Shown here: in pieces, positions 1 through 8,494 of the stretch
How positions within the stretch are numbered: the first letter of the stretch is position 1
Layout of the letters: every line of letters begins with the position of its first letter
Source: Candidatus Hydrogenedentota bacterium
Lineage (GTDB): Bacteria; Hydrogenedentota; Hydrogenedentia; Hydrogenedentales; CAITNO01
Direction: 5' to 3'
Length of the DNA: 17,099 bases
NCBI GenBank assembly: GCA_903822375.1
Contig: CAIJOU010000810.1
Location: 1-17,099, forward strand
The notes under the pieces: model-generated
The model's database searches: none
What the model was told of the DNA's origin: nothing
The model's input: only the letters and a program-made list of their open reading frames with translations
Translations under genes and position numbers: made by a program

Positions 1-2
1 AC

Positions 3-1943
3 CCCACCAAGGCGTTCATGCTCTGCGCCCACTATGACTCGGTGCCTTTTGGTCCGGGGGCGGCGGACGACCTTTCCGGCGTGGCCACCATGCTTGAGAC
101 CTGCCGGGCGCTGCAGGCGGGGCCGCGGCTGCGCAACGACGTGGTGTTCCTCTTCGACGACGCGGAGGAGCGGGGGTTGCTTGGCGCCTACCTGTTCCGT
201 GACCAGGGACGCTGCGCCGGCATCGGGCTGATGCTCAACATTGAGGCGCGCGGGACCTGCGGCCCGAGCTGTCTGTTTGAAACAAGCGAAGAGAACGGCT
301 GGCTGCTGCCGGAAGTTATTCGGTCGGTTCCCCATCCCCGGCTCAACCCGCTCATCTACGACATTTACCTCCAGACGCCGTTCAAAAGCGATTTCGCCGT
401 GCTGAAGTCGGAAATCCCCGGCATGAACATGGCCTTTCTGGACGGCATCGCCCGGTATCACACGCGCAATGACTGCACGGACAACCTCGACCCCGGCAGC
501 CTGCAGCACCACGGTTCCTATGCGCTTTCCCTTGCGCGGCATTTTGGCGGAGTCGATCTCACTGCGATTCCCAAAGCACCCGAGGCGGTCGCGGTCACCC
601 TGTTCGGCGACATCGCCCTGCGCCATCCGCAGCGCTGGCAGACCTGGCTGCTCGGCGTGATTGCGGCGCTGTCCGCGATCGCCGCATGGTCCGGATTGCG
701 CCACGGGAGCATGACCAAGACGGGATTGGTTCGCGCGCTGCTGGCATGGTTCGGCATCACGCTGCTCTGCCTGTTGCTCATGGGCGGGCTGGTCACGCTG
801 GCGTTCCTGCACCAGTGGTTCTACATGCTTTACAGCATGACGGGCTACACGCTCGGCGGGTATCTGGCGATTACGGGACTGTCCCTGCTGCTGGCGTGGC
901 GCATGCGCCACGAAAAGAACCCGCTGGAGATGGTGTTGGGCTGCTGCGGGATGGGGGCCGTTGTCGCCGTGGTGCTGTGGGGCTACTTCCCGCACAGCGC
1001 CTGCCTGGTCGAATGGCCGCTGGTCTCGGCCTTGACGGGCATTGTTGCCGTGTCGCTGCAGCCGTTCACGCCGCGCCGGGGCATGCGGCGGCTTGTCATC
1101 CTGACTCTGGCCGCGGTGCCGGGCGTGCTCATCATTCCGCAGACGCTGTTTGTCATTCACCAGGGCATGCCCATGGCCGGACTGCCCGTGGGCGCGGTGT
1201 TCTGCGTGCTGTTGACGGGACTGCTGTGCCCCTCCCTGGAGGAGGCGCTTGGTGAAAGGACGCGCCACCTCGCCCGGATAATCATCACGGCCGGGCTGGT
1301 GCTGGTGGCCACGGACGTGTTGCGCGAAGGCCGCTCCGCAGACGGACCGCGCATGGACTGCCTGTCCTATGCTTTCAACCATGACACCGGCCAGGCGCTG
1401 TGGGTCAGCACCGACGCCGAACCCGACCGGTGGACCGCGCAGTTCTTTCCGAAGACGCCTCCGAGAAAGAAGCTTCCCGAATTCCTCTTCAACGACACCT
1501 TCATGATCGCCCCGGCGCCGGCGGTGTCCATGGCGCCGCCGGTCGTGGAGGTCGTTGCCGACGTGAAAGAGGGCGCGGAGCGCCGCCTTACGCTGCGCTA
1601 TCGTCCCGGTCCCGAAGCCAGCCGCGCTCGCCTGCGCGCGGAACTGTCCGGACAGTTTCGTGATGTGGCCGTCAACGGAAAGAAACTGTCTTTCACGCCC
1701 ACGCAATGGGACCTGGACTACACCTGCCTCGCCCAGGCACCGGTCACCATCGAACTGGCCGCACAACCGGCCGATGCGCCGATTACCATGAAGGTTGCGG
1801 AAGTGAACTATGCGCTGCCGTCGGTGCCGGACATGCCCATCCGCCCCAGGCCCTCCTACATTATCGAGGAGAACAACACCGTCAACGGGGACCGCCCCTT
1901 CGAGTGCGGCACAACACTGGCGGCGAAACGCTTTGTGTTCTGA
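3..1943 (+). CDS. Membrane-anchored M28-family zinc aminopeptidase (5' partial)
   Basis: The reading frame is open to the left edge, so the true start lies upstream; numbering here counts from the Met at base 18. The M28 di-zinc site is complete in order: HYDSV (His5), GAADDLSG (Asp17, bridging), DDAEERG (Glu50 as general base, Glu51 as ligand), NIEARG (Glu76) and YHTRND (His148), with the usual SDF motif at 124-126. After the peptidase domain come about eight hydrophobic spans (roughly 208-225, 240-265, 279-295, 304-323, 332-349, 356-378, 387-404, 418-434) and a C-terminal soluble region of about 200 residues. An M28 domain followed by many spans and a terminal domain resembles the eukaryotic ERMP1/Fxna peptidases and their bacterial relatives. 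Known for the family: removal of N-terminal amino acids. Inferred: the catalytic and C-terminal domains face the periplasm. It converges on the minus-strand cluster, so it is not part of that operon. Substrate unknown. Confidence 0.85.
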   Translation, partial: PTKAFMLCAHYDSVPFGPGAADDLSGVATMLETCRALQAGPRLRNDVVFLFDDAEERGLLGAYLFRDQGRCAGIGLMLNIEARGTCGPSCLFETSEENGWLLPEVIRSVPHPRLNPLIYDIYLQTPFKSDFAVLKSEIPGMNMAFLDGIARYHTRNDCTDNLDPGSLQHHGSYALSLARHFGGVDLTAIPKAPEAVAVTLFGDIALRHPQRWQTWLLGVIAALSAIAAWSGLRHGSMTKTGLVRALLAWFGITLLCLLLMGGLVTLAFLHQWFYMLYSMTGYTLGGYLAITGLSLLLAWRMRHEKNPLEMVLGCCGMGAVVAVVLWGYFPHSACLVEWPLVSALTGIVAVSLQPFTPRRGMRRLVILTLAAVPGVLIIPQTLFVIHQGMPMAGLPVGAVFCVLLTGLLCPSLEEALGERTRHLARIIITAGLVLVATDVLREGRSADGPRMDCLSYAFNHDTGQALWVSTDAEPDRWTAQFFPKTPPRKKLPEFLFNDTFMIAPAPAVSMAPPVVEVVADVKEGAERRLTLRYRPGPEASRARLRAELSGQFRDVAVNGKKLSFTPTQWDLDYTCLAQAPVTIELAAQPADAPITMKVAEVNYALPSVPDMPIRPRPSYIIEENNTVNGDRPFECGTTLAAKRFVF

Positions 1944-1960
1944 CGGCCGTGACGCCAGGA

Positions 1961-1992
1961 CTTCTCGGGTATAGGCATCTGTTTCCGGGAAG
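1961..1992 (+). terminator. Possible weak terminator of the M28 peptidase gene
   Basis: Eighteen bases after the peptidase stop, CTTCTCGG (1961-1968) can pair with CCGGGAAG (1985-1992) as an 8-bp stem with one G-U pair and a 16-nt loop, followed by AGTCTTTGTT. The T-run is interrupted and the loop is long, so this is only a candidate. The rest of the 106-nt convergent gap (1944-2049) shows no gene. Confidence 0.28.
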
Positions 1993-2049
1993 AGTCTTTG
2001 TTGGCAACGTCACGGCAATCGGCCAAAACAGGTGCCAGTCCCCTTGCGG

Positions 2050-4869
2050 TCACTTACGCACGATCGCGGCGGACCAGTCTTCGGCGATGCGCAGTTCGGT
2101 CCAGGTCTTGCCGTCTTCGGTTATCAGCGGGGCCGTGAAGTTCTCCACCTCGCGGCCGGTGTCATCGAACACATGGACCTCATGCTCCGATGCGTCGCCC
2201 CAGCCGTAGAGTCCGCTCTGTTTCGTAATGATCCGCTCTTCGCCAATGATGTATCCGGCGTGCAGTTCCAGGGGGGTGATGGGGTACATATACCGGGTCA
2301 ACTGCGGGTGGGTCGGAATAACGGTCAGGTCGTTGTACCAGTGGTAGACGCAGCCGAAATCGAGTGCACCAAGCATCACGCGGTAGGCGTCGGCTTCAGA
2401 CCGCTCGCTCAGATGATCGCCCAGTGCGATGGGTGACCACAGGTGGGCCTGCACGCAGTTGGTGATGCTGCCCGTTTCGACGAAACACGGAAACTTGAGC
2501 GCGGCCATGGCGCGGGTGAAGGGCGGGCCGTTGCCGATAAGCGGTCCCCGGGCCAGTATCTTCTTCGCCAGCGCCACACGCCACGGTTCTGACAGGAGCG
2601 TCACGGAGGACTTAAGCCGGGTCAGCGTCATTTTTGTGGGGTCGATGTCACCCGAGTAGCCGTCCCAAGGCTCGGCGTAGTGGTAGGGGAAGCGACTGTA
2701 CTCGTGCTCGTCCCAGTAGACTCCGTCAGCCTTGATATCGTCGAGAATCAGGTCCACGTTCTTCGCTATGGCTTTGCCGTAGCTGTTCGTTTCCGTGGGA
2801 ACGTAGATGCGGTCATGAGGCATGCCGTAGTTGGCGTGGGTGCCGTCCGAGCCGATGAGCCGCGCATCGGCAAAGGTCTCCGGACCCTCGTCGGTCACGT
2901 CGATGAAGCAGTGGAAATAGACCATGGTCTGAACGTCGGGCACCAGTTTCTTCCACCGCGCGAAGGAGGCCTTGTACGCATCCAGCGGAATCTGCTGGAA
3001 CGCCGTGCCGTGCGTGTAGCGTCCCTTGTACATGGGATAGTTGATGGAAGCGGCGGCGTATTTTGCGTCCTTGAACCGGAGAAAGTTTGTGATCTCCCCG
3101 TCGCTCCACTTGTCCGTCATGGGGTCGGCGCGCAGAAAGGTGAAGGCACCGTCAATCTTGAAGTTCGCGCCATAGGCGCGCCGAACAACGTTCAGGAATT
3201 CCCAGTAGTCCGGTCTTGTGGTGGGCACGATCAGCCACACCGCCTGGTGGGTCGTGCCGGGCGCGAGCACCAGTTCGTTGTCGGCAAGGCCGACGGTGCC
3301 GTCCTTGGCGTAGTTGCTGACATGGATGCGCGACACATCGTCGAATGCCATCAACCCGACGCCGCCCGACGCCGTCGCGGCGTAGGTCGTGGGATTGGAG
3401 GGATTGGTGCTGGTCCCTTCTTTGCCGGGCCGGTCCAACCCGCCAAGCCACAGTCCGGCCAAATCACCGCCGAGTTTGATTTCACTGCGCCGCATTAGCG
3501 GCAATTTGTCCTGGGTCAGGTTGGTGAACGTGTCGTGAACGATGACGCAGTCATCGTTCGTTTCGAGGCTCCGTTCCAGTTTAAACCATGAATTGTCGCC
3601 CGTCACCCATGCAGGCTGCGGCGTGGAGAAGCGGGTACCCACGCGGTACACACCGCTGCCGGTGTCCACCTCGATCACGCCTTCCGGCAGCGTTTTCGCG
3701 TTTTGCACCGTCTTGAGCGCGGGCTGCGGCGCGATGCGCGGCAGCGGGCCGGTCGGCGGGCCGGCCTTGGGTTTGGGCGGTGGCGGTGGCGGCATGAAGC
3801 GCAGTGCGCCGTCGGCCGCAACCAGCGCGTTCGGCAGTGTCGGCGCAACATGCGCAACCACCAGCGTGTTGCGTCCCTCCGCCAGCAGGTCGGAGATGTT
3901 CACCTCCAGGCGGCACACCTCAATCTTCTCCGCCGGGCCATAGTAAGGATGCGTGTCGGGGCTGGTGAAGTCGGGGCTGTAGTAGGAGGAGAAGACATCG
4001 CCGCCCACCATGGAATACAAGTCACCGCTGCGCGCCTTGATGCGCGGCGGCTTGTTGATCATGCGGCTGCCGTCGACGGGTTTGCCGTTCAGCGTGAGCC
4101 GCAGCGACCCCGCATAGCCCGCCACCTGTTTGAATTCGAGCCGTGACAAAAGCGATAGCACGGCAATTTGCCCTTCGGGACAGCGCGGAACATCAAAAGT
4201 GAAGGTTTGTTCCTTGCCCGGTTCCAGCCGCAGTTCGGAAAACACAGTGGCTACGGGCGGCGCGGCGGGCGCCTTGCCGTCGGCGCCGGTCAGCACGGCG
4301 CTGGCGCCCTCCATGGGCCGATCTGCTTCCGGCAAGCTCATCGACAGCCGGATGTCTAGGTCAAACCGTTCACCCGCTTTCGGCGTATCCAGACCCAGCA
4401 GCGTCCAGGGTATCGCCGCCTCCACGACCCAGCCGGGATCCAAGTACTTGTACGCCGCGTTCACGCCTGCGGCGAGGCCGGTTTCCGGCCGCAGGCAGAC
4501 CACTAGGGGGTTGTTTTTCTCCACTTCAAAACCGAATACGCGGCTTTCACCCCCGGCCCCTTTAAACATAAGCAGGAACGATTCCTCGTCGGGCGCGCCA
4601 GGATCGAGTTTGGCGCGCAGGGCAATGAACAGGCATTCATCGCGCCACGCCACGCGCACGGTGGCCTGCTGCTGAAATTCGCGCGAAGAGCACTCCCACG
4701 CGTTGGGTGCCGTCGCCCAGTCGCCCAGATCGCCGTCCACGGCGATGGGCGGGTCGGGCTTGTACGGGATGCAGCGGGGGGCTGTTCCGCCCTGTTCCGC
4801 CGCGGCCCACGCCACGGCCAGGATCATTGCCAGTACGATGCACCGGATCTGCATGATCGGCTGTTTCAT
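2050..4869 (-). CDS. Secreted CBM9-like / TIM-barrel putative glycoside hydrolase
   Basis: A 939-residue protein. The start is the ATG at 4869, with AGGGA (4877-4881 on the plus strand) 7 nt upstream; an in-frame TTG at 4887 overlaps the preceding gene and is less likely. Residues 8-24 form a signal-peptide hydrophobic core. Residues about 33-180 look like a CBM9/DOMON-type beta-sandwich, with the characteristic PIAVDGDLGDWA motif (41-52). Residues about 220-345 look like a second beta-rich domain. A proline-rich linker (about 360-383) leads to a further beta region (about 395-550) and a C-terminal half resembling a glycoside-hydrolase TIM barrel. In that half DGVYWDEHEY (715-724) places acidic residues Asp720 and Glu721 where catalytic acids often sit at strand ends. 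Only 1 nt separates it from the stop of the upstream peptidase gene, so translation is probably coupled. Substrate and family are not recognised; hydrolase function is inference from fold cues. Confidence 0.7.
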   Translation of the reverse strand: MKQPIMQIRCIVLAMILAVAWAAAEQGGTAPRCIPYKPDPPIAVDGDLGDWATAPNAWECSSREFQQQATVRVAWRDECLFIALRAKLDPGAPDEESFLLMFKGAGGESRVFGFEVEKNNPLVVCLRPETGLAAGVNAAYKYLDPGWVVEAAIPWTLLGLDTPKAGERFDLDIRLSMSLPEADRPMEGASAVLTGADGKAPAAPPVATVFSELRLEPGKEQTFTFDVPRCPEGQIAVLSLLSRLEFKQVAGYAGSLRLTLNGKPVDGSRMINKPPRIKARSGDLYSMVGGDVFSSYYSPDFTSPDTHPYYGPAEKIEVCRLEVNISDLLAEGRNTLVVAHVAPTLPNALVAADGALRFMPPPPPPKPKAGPPTGPLPRIAPQPALKTVQNAKTLPEGVIEVDTGSGVYRVGTRFSTPQPAWVTGDNSWFKLERSLETNDDCVIVHDTFTNLTQDKLPLMRRSEIKLGGDLAGLWLGGLDRPGKEGTSTNPSNPTTYAATASGGVGLMAFDDVSRIHVSNYAKDGTVGLADNELVLAPGTTHQAVWLIVPTTRPDYWEFLNVVRRAYGANFKIDGAFTFLRADPMTDKWSDGEITNFLRFKDAKYAAASINYPMYKGRYTHGTAFQQIPLDAYKASFARWKKLVPDVQTMVYFHCFIDVTDEGPETFADARLIGSDGTHANYGMPHDRIYVPTETNSYGKAIAKNVDLILDDIKADGVYWDEHEYSRFPYHYAEPWDGYSGDIDPTKMTLTRLKSSVTLLSEPWRVALAKKILARGPLIGNGPPFTRAMAALKFPCFVETGSITNCVQAHLWSPIALGDHLSERSEADAYRVMLGALDFGCVYHWYNDLTVIPTHPQLTRYMYPITPLELHAGYIIGEERIITKQSGLYGWGDASEHEVHVFDDTGREVENFTAPLITEDGKTWTELRIAEDWSAAIVRK

Positions 4870-4870
4870 C

Positions 4871-7186
4871 TCATTTTCCCTGTTCAACGGACGGTTTGTG
4901 CGCGACTACAAAGGCCAGGTAGTCCTTCTTCCTTTCGACGCGGGCACGCTGCAGGGGCTCGACGCCCGGGGCTGACAGGGCGTCATAGATTTCGCGGGCC
5001 GGTTCGTATTCGCCGTTGTCGACCAGCCTGTCCGCGGCCTGCGTAAGGGGCTGGGTGAGCGCCTTCAGCGCGAGGGGCTCCGCCCGGACCATGTCCAGCA
5101 TTTCGGCAATGCGGGGTTTCACCTCCCGGCCGAACCGGGGCATGTCGGCGCTGATGCCGCGCGTCAGATACAGCCGCCGCAGGGATGCATTCTCGGGGAA
5201 CCGTTCCGCGAGCGCCCTGATTTTCATGCAGCGCTGATTTTGATCCTCCGTTAGAATCGCCCCGGCCACCGCCTCGCGCAGGGCCGGATCGAGCAGGCAC
5301 TCGCGGAGTGTGTTGCGGTCCTTCAGCGCCTCGGGGTCTTTCTCCAGCGCGATTTGCTCCTCCAGCCGCGCGTACAGTTTGTCCCATTCCTTGAGCGACA
5401 TCAGGCAGGTCACAAGCGCCTTCAGCATGGGAACCCGGTCGAAGTTGTCCAGGTCATTGCGCGCCAGTTGCTGCTCCAAAACCGCCGCGGCCTCCGCGTC
5501 ACGGCCCAATCTGGCGAGGCATTGCGCCATCTGCCCGGCCCAGCGCGTTTTACCGTCACGCTTGAACAGTTCCTCGTAAACGCCGCGGGCGGCGCGGTAG
5601 TTCTGCGCAAACCAGAGATTGCGCGCGCGTGTTTCAGTTTTTTCAACGGTGTCGCCGAGCTTGGGGCACTGGCAGTCCAGGTAGCTCTCCCCCCACAGCG
5701 AGGCGTCGTAGGATTCCGCCGCATTGAGTTGGGTGTCCAGATCCACGGAAACCTTGGAGAGGAAGTCGCGCCACGCCTTGTCCAGTTCTGCCAGCCCGCA
5801 ACCGTACACTTTTCCGTAATCCAGGCTTTCGGTGAACGCCTGGAATTTGTCCATGCCGTACTGCTGAACGAGAAATCCGATGAACGATCCCGCGGCCGTG
5901 TAGGCGTTCCCCTCGCGGATCATCCAGAATCCGAGCGGGTCCATGAACTCCATGGCGGACGGCAGGCGGCCGTGCTTCAACGCGCCCGCCTCGCGCTGGT
6001 GGGCCTCGGGCAGGTCGGCGTAGTAGGCGGAAAAGGCCTCGGCCACCCCCTCCTCAATGCCGCGGTTGAAGATGGTGGTCCAGCGCGGCTGCAGTTCGAT
6101 GTGCAGGGCGTGGACCAGTTCGTGCAGCATGGTGTCGCCCACGGCTTCGCCTGAACTGAGAAACACGGAGCGCACCACGGCGTGTGCGCCCGCGCCGGTG
6201 TGCTCCTGCAGGTCGCGGTAATTGTTGAAGCAGTACAGCGCCACCTTCTTTTGCGGCGCAATGTCCCAACGCCGGCACAGATTGTCCCAGCACCACTCGG
6301 CACGGCTGGCGACCTGGTCGATGTTGTTTGCCGCATCGCCGGAGGGCGGATAGTAGATCTCGAAATGCTCGGTCTTCTTCTCGGCGGACAGGTAGGACAG
6401 CATGGCGCCCCGGCCCCAGCCGATGCCCACATGGCTCCCCGCCACGGCCACGACCGCGGCCACCAGCACCCAGAGAAGCATTGTGCGGTTGCGGGAGATG
6501 CCCGCGGCCGCCGTGTATTCCTCCGAACTTCCGGACTGTTCCCGGTGGGCGCGCCACATCGCCCACTGCCACAGGGCCGCCGTCAGCAGGAGGATGAAAA
6601 GCCGTTGATGAATGTGAAACGTGGACGCATCAATGGCCGCGCGCTGGTCCAGCGCCACCGGCTCGCCGATGATGAAATCGGCAACGCGTATTCCGCGCAG
6701 GGCCTGGGCAACGTTCTGCGCGATGGACAGAATAACTATGGCGACCAGCAGAAGAAGCGTTGTCCACCAGCGCCAGCCGCGGCATCCCGCGACACAACCG
6801 AGCACCAGGCCCAGCAGGGCTGTCGGGATCCAAGTGATCCAGAAGAACGACGCGCCGCCCGCGAACTGGCACCGCGGGCCCAGTGCGTTGAGCGCTGCCA
6901 TGACGGTGAAGGCGGTCCAACCGCAGACGAGCAACCCCGCAAGGGATGCGGTGAAAGACTCCTGCAACATCAGCATCACCGGTTGTTCTGGGTGCGCCGC
7001 TCTGTTCTTCTTGGTGATCCGCCATGCGACAAAGACCATGACGATGAACGAGATATAGGCGAACAGTTGGGTGAACTCGTGGGTCAGTACGCGGATGGCC
7101 GGCGCCAGTTGGCACAGGAGCGGCGTGGCCAACCCCGCAACCAGGCAAACCAACAGCGGAGACGAGCAGGTTTTCTTGCAGGACAT
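4871..7186 (-). CDS. Multi-spanning membrane HExxH metallopeptidase with C-terminal helical repeats
   Basis: A 771-residue protein starting at the ATG at 7186, with GAGGGA 7 nt upstream (7194-7199); an in-frame TTG at 7201 lies just before that site and is unlikely. About seven hydrophobic spans occupy the first 255 residues (roughly 9-28, 38-56, 80-99, 112-134, 141-160, 195-212, 235-255). An extracytoplasmic peptidase domain follows, with HELVH at 355-359 (zinc ligands His355 and His359, catalytic Glu356). The segment GIEEGVAEAF at 376-385 supplies Glu379 as the likely third ligand, a gluzincin or peptidase-MA-like arrangement. Residues from about 525 to the end look alpha-helical and TPR-like (NYRAARGVYEELF, DAEAAAVLEQQLA). 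The gene is fourth in a tight five-gene run, 21 nt after the deacetylase-like gene and 1 nt before the CBM9-like gene. The substrate is unknown; the operon suggests processing of a surface or secreted protein linked to carbohydrate work, which is inference. Confidence 0.78.
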   Translation of the reverse strand: MSCKKTCSSPLLVCLVAGLATPLLCQLAPAIRVLTHEFTQLFAYISFIVMVFVAWRITKKNRAAHPEQPVMLMLQESFTASLAGLLVCGWTAFTVMAALNALGPRCQFAGGASFFWITWIPTALLGLVLGCVAGCRGWRWWTTLLLLVAIVILSIAQNVAQALRGIRVADFIIGEPVALDQRAAIDASTFHIHQRLFILLLTAALWQWAMWRAHREQSGSSEEYTAAAGISRNRTMLLWVLVAAVVAVAGSHVGIGWGRGAMLSYLSAEKKTEHFEIYYPPSGDAANNIDQVASRAEWCWDNLCRRWDIAPQKKVALYCFNNYRDLQEHTGAGAHAVVRSVFLSSGEAVGDTMLHELVHALHIELQPRWTTIFNRGIEEGVAEAFSAYYADLPEAHQREAGALKHGRLPSAMEFMDPLGFWMIREGNAYTAAGSFIGFLVQQYGMDKFQAFTESLDYGKVYGCGLAELDKAWRDFLSKVSVDLDTQLNAAESYDASLWGESYLDCQCPKLGDTVEKTETRARNLWFAQNYRAARGVYEELFKRDGKTRWAGQMAQCLARLGRDAEAAAVLEQQLARNDLDNFDRVPMLKALVTCLMSLKEWDKLYARLEEQIALEKDPEALKDRNTLRECLLDPALREAVAGAILTEDQNQRCMKIRALAERFPENASLRRLYLTRGISADMPRFGREVKPRIAEMLDMVRAEPLALKALTQPLTQAADRLVDNGEYEPAREIYDALSAPGVEPLQRARVERKKDYLAFVVAHKPSVEQGK
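4877..4881 (-). promoter_or_regulatory. RBS deciding the start of the CBM9/TIM-barrel gene
   Basis: AGGGA on the minus strand lies 7 nt before the ATG at 4869 and inside the last codons of the upstream gene. The two genes meet as TGA-G-ATG, an arrangement typical of translational coupling. This favours the ATG over the in-frame TTG at 4887. Confidence 0.65.
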
Positions 7187-7193
7187 GGCGGTT

Positions 7194-7199
7194 TCCCTC
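7194..7199 (-). promoter_or_regulatory. RBS deciding the start of the HExxH peptidase gene
   Basis: GAGGGA on the minus strand sits 7 nt before the ATG at 7186. It overlaps the downstream side of the alternative TTG at 7201, which therefore would not be served by it. Confidence 0.65.
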
Positions 7200-7207
7200 A
7201 ATTGCGT

Positions 7208-8467
7208 TCAAGGAGTGCCCAGAAAGCCGTCACTCCAGAATATCGGCTCGTAGCCGTGTTCCGTGACCCATTGCAGTGCCGTGCGGACCTTGTCCATAAC
7301 CTTGGGCTGGTAGAGGTCGAGTTCCTTGCGAAAGTACTGTTCATGGATGAGCAGTTCGATTAGCTCGCCCGTGTGCGGCGAGGCAGCGCGTTCCTCCAGC
7401 CGGGGCACGATTTGCTCCACGGCGAAGGAGTTCACGACCATGGCGCAGGGGATGAAGTTCAGCCCCGTCTCGCGGTCATGCCACGCGGGGCGGCTGTCGA
7501 TGAAGGCGCATTGTTCCGGAACGAAATAGTAGCCCGTGGTACAGGCACCGTTGTGCACGCCGAAGAGCCCAATCAAGTTCTCGATTCCCCGGTCGCGCAG
7601 TGCCAGCGCGGCGTCTTTCGGGCATTCAGCCCAGTGCACCGTCGTCGTGTTGCTCAACACTTCGTTGCCCGCAAATCGGCGGATGTGGCCGCAGACCAGG
7701 TCGAAGTCGTGGGCCATCTGCGCGTAGCGGGCATTGCGGTAGGGCCGGTCAGGTTTGTCCTGAAGTGCGTGAAAACTGAGGTGGAGCCAGGACGCGTTCG
7801 CGCGCCATTCATCTTTCCACGTGTCGGGCATTTGTGAAAGATCGAAGCCGTCAGTTTGGTAATAGATGTTGACGTGAATCTTCGCGCCGTATTTCTCGTG
7901 CATTTCCCGCCAGAAGGCGAGATACCAGTGATCAAACAGCGACGGATATGAATTGGGATTAAGGCCCAGATCTTTCAGGAACTGGATGTTGTCGTCCACG
8001 GAAAAGCGGTAGCGCTTGAGGCTGTTCTTGTTCCAGTAGAACTCCGACTCGGCGCGAAGGTCTCCGGCTTCGGCGACAATGCGCGTGTGGCTTGCCGTGA
8101 CATGAAGGGCGCACGAGAAGGCTTCGCCCGCGCGCTCCGCCTCAATGCCGTTCACGACAATCTTCGCATCGGCGGGCCCGATGCCTTTCACCGTTATGGC
8201 GAGTCCGTCGAGGCTTTCAATGCCGTCGTGACGGGTGAGCACGTCGCCGTCGCGCGGAAAGGTGATTTGAAGCGCGGCTGTGGCCAACTTTGTCTCCTGC
8301 GCCCAGGCCGCCAACGTTGCACATAAGACACACGCGAGAAAGATCTTTATGGAGTGCGGCGGCAGCGACACCGCTTTGGTTGGTCGCTGCGCTGGGAATG
8401 ATGATTTCATAAACCGCAAGCCAGAACGGCGTCGTTGCCGCCGCACTCCAAATCTCGAAGTACCCAT
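7208..8467 (-). CDS. Secreted NodB-like polysaccharide deacetylase candidate, N-terminus extended by a repeat
   Basis: A 419-residue protein. The ATG at 8467 is chosen because GGAGGA lies exactly 6 nt upstream; an ATG at 8473 abuts that site, and an ATG at 8410 lies inside a repeat without a good site. Residues 1-4 are followed by about 35 Arg/Ser/Pro-rich residues encoded by a palindromic repeat (8350-8450), then by a normal signal-peptide core (KIFLACVLCATLAAWA, 41-56). Residues about 63-145 look like a beta-sandwich. From 150 the protein resembles a NodB/CE4 barrel: FSVDDN (155-160) matches the catalytic-base and metal Asp motif, and HLSFH (229-233) matches the metal-binding HxxxH motif with Leu in place of the usual Ser/Thr. 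A third segment with TTTVHW follows. Known for the fold: removal of N- or O-acetyl groups from polysaccharides. The assignment rests on two motifs, so a diverged or non-catalytic member is possible. It lies 27 nt after DegT B and 21 nt before the peptidase. Confidence 0.62.
   Translation of the reverse strand: MGTSRFGVRRQRRRSGLRFMKSSFPAQRPTKAVSLPPHSIKIFLACVLCATLAAWAQETKLATAALQITFPRDGDVLTRHDGIESLDGLAITVKGIGPADAKIVVNGIEAERAGEAFSCALHVTASHTRIVAEAGDLRAESEFYWNKNSLKRYRFSVDDNIQFLKDLGLNPNSYPSLFDHWYLAFWREMHEKYGAKIHVNIYYQTDGFDLSQMPDTWKDEWRANASWLHLSFHALQDKPDRPYRNARYAQMAHDFDLVCGHIRRFAGNEVLSNTTTVHWAECPKDAALALRDRGIENLIGLFGVHNGACTTGYYFVPEQCAFIDSRPAWHDRETGLNFIPCAMVVNSFAVEQIVPRLEERAASPHTGELIELLIHEQYFRKELDLYQPKVMDKVRTALQWVTEHGYEPIFWSDGFLGTP
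8350..8450. repeat. Palindromic repeat, copy 1 (inside a gene)
   Basis: The two ends form imperfect 30-nt inverted arms. The outer 15 nt are a perfect match: TGGAGTGCGGCGGCA (8350-8364) pairs with TGCCGCCGCACTCCA (8436-8450). The inner 15 nt match at 11 positions. The spacer is about 41 nt. The same arm sequence recurs at 12202-12242 and 13663-13756, which marks a dispersed family. On the minus strand it is read in frame within the deacetylase-like gene. Confidence 0.85.
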
Positions 8468-8473
8468 GAACAT

Positions 8474-8479
8474 TCCTCC
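8474..8479 (-). promoter_or_regulatory. RBS deciding the start of the deacetylase-like gene
   Basis: GGAGGA on the minus strand, followed by ATGTTC and then the ATG at 8467. The 6-nt spacing fits that ATG and not the one at 8473, which directly abuts the site. Confidence 0.65.
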
Positions 8480-8494
8480 GGTGGAGGCGCGTCG

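Noticed and set aside
4870..4887. TTG start for the CBM9/TIM-barrel gene, giving six more residues
   Set aside because: The ATG at 4869 has a properly spaced AGGGA and couples neatly to the upstream stop.
6182..7363. Plus-strand open frame (393 codons) opposite the HExxH peptidase
   Set aside because: Low-complexity Arg/Gln/His-rich translation antisense to a protein with clear membrane spans and a zinc site.
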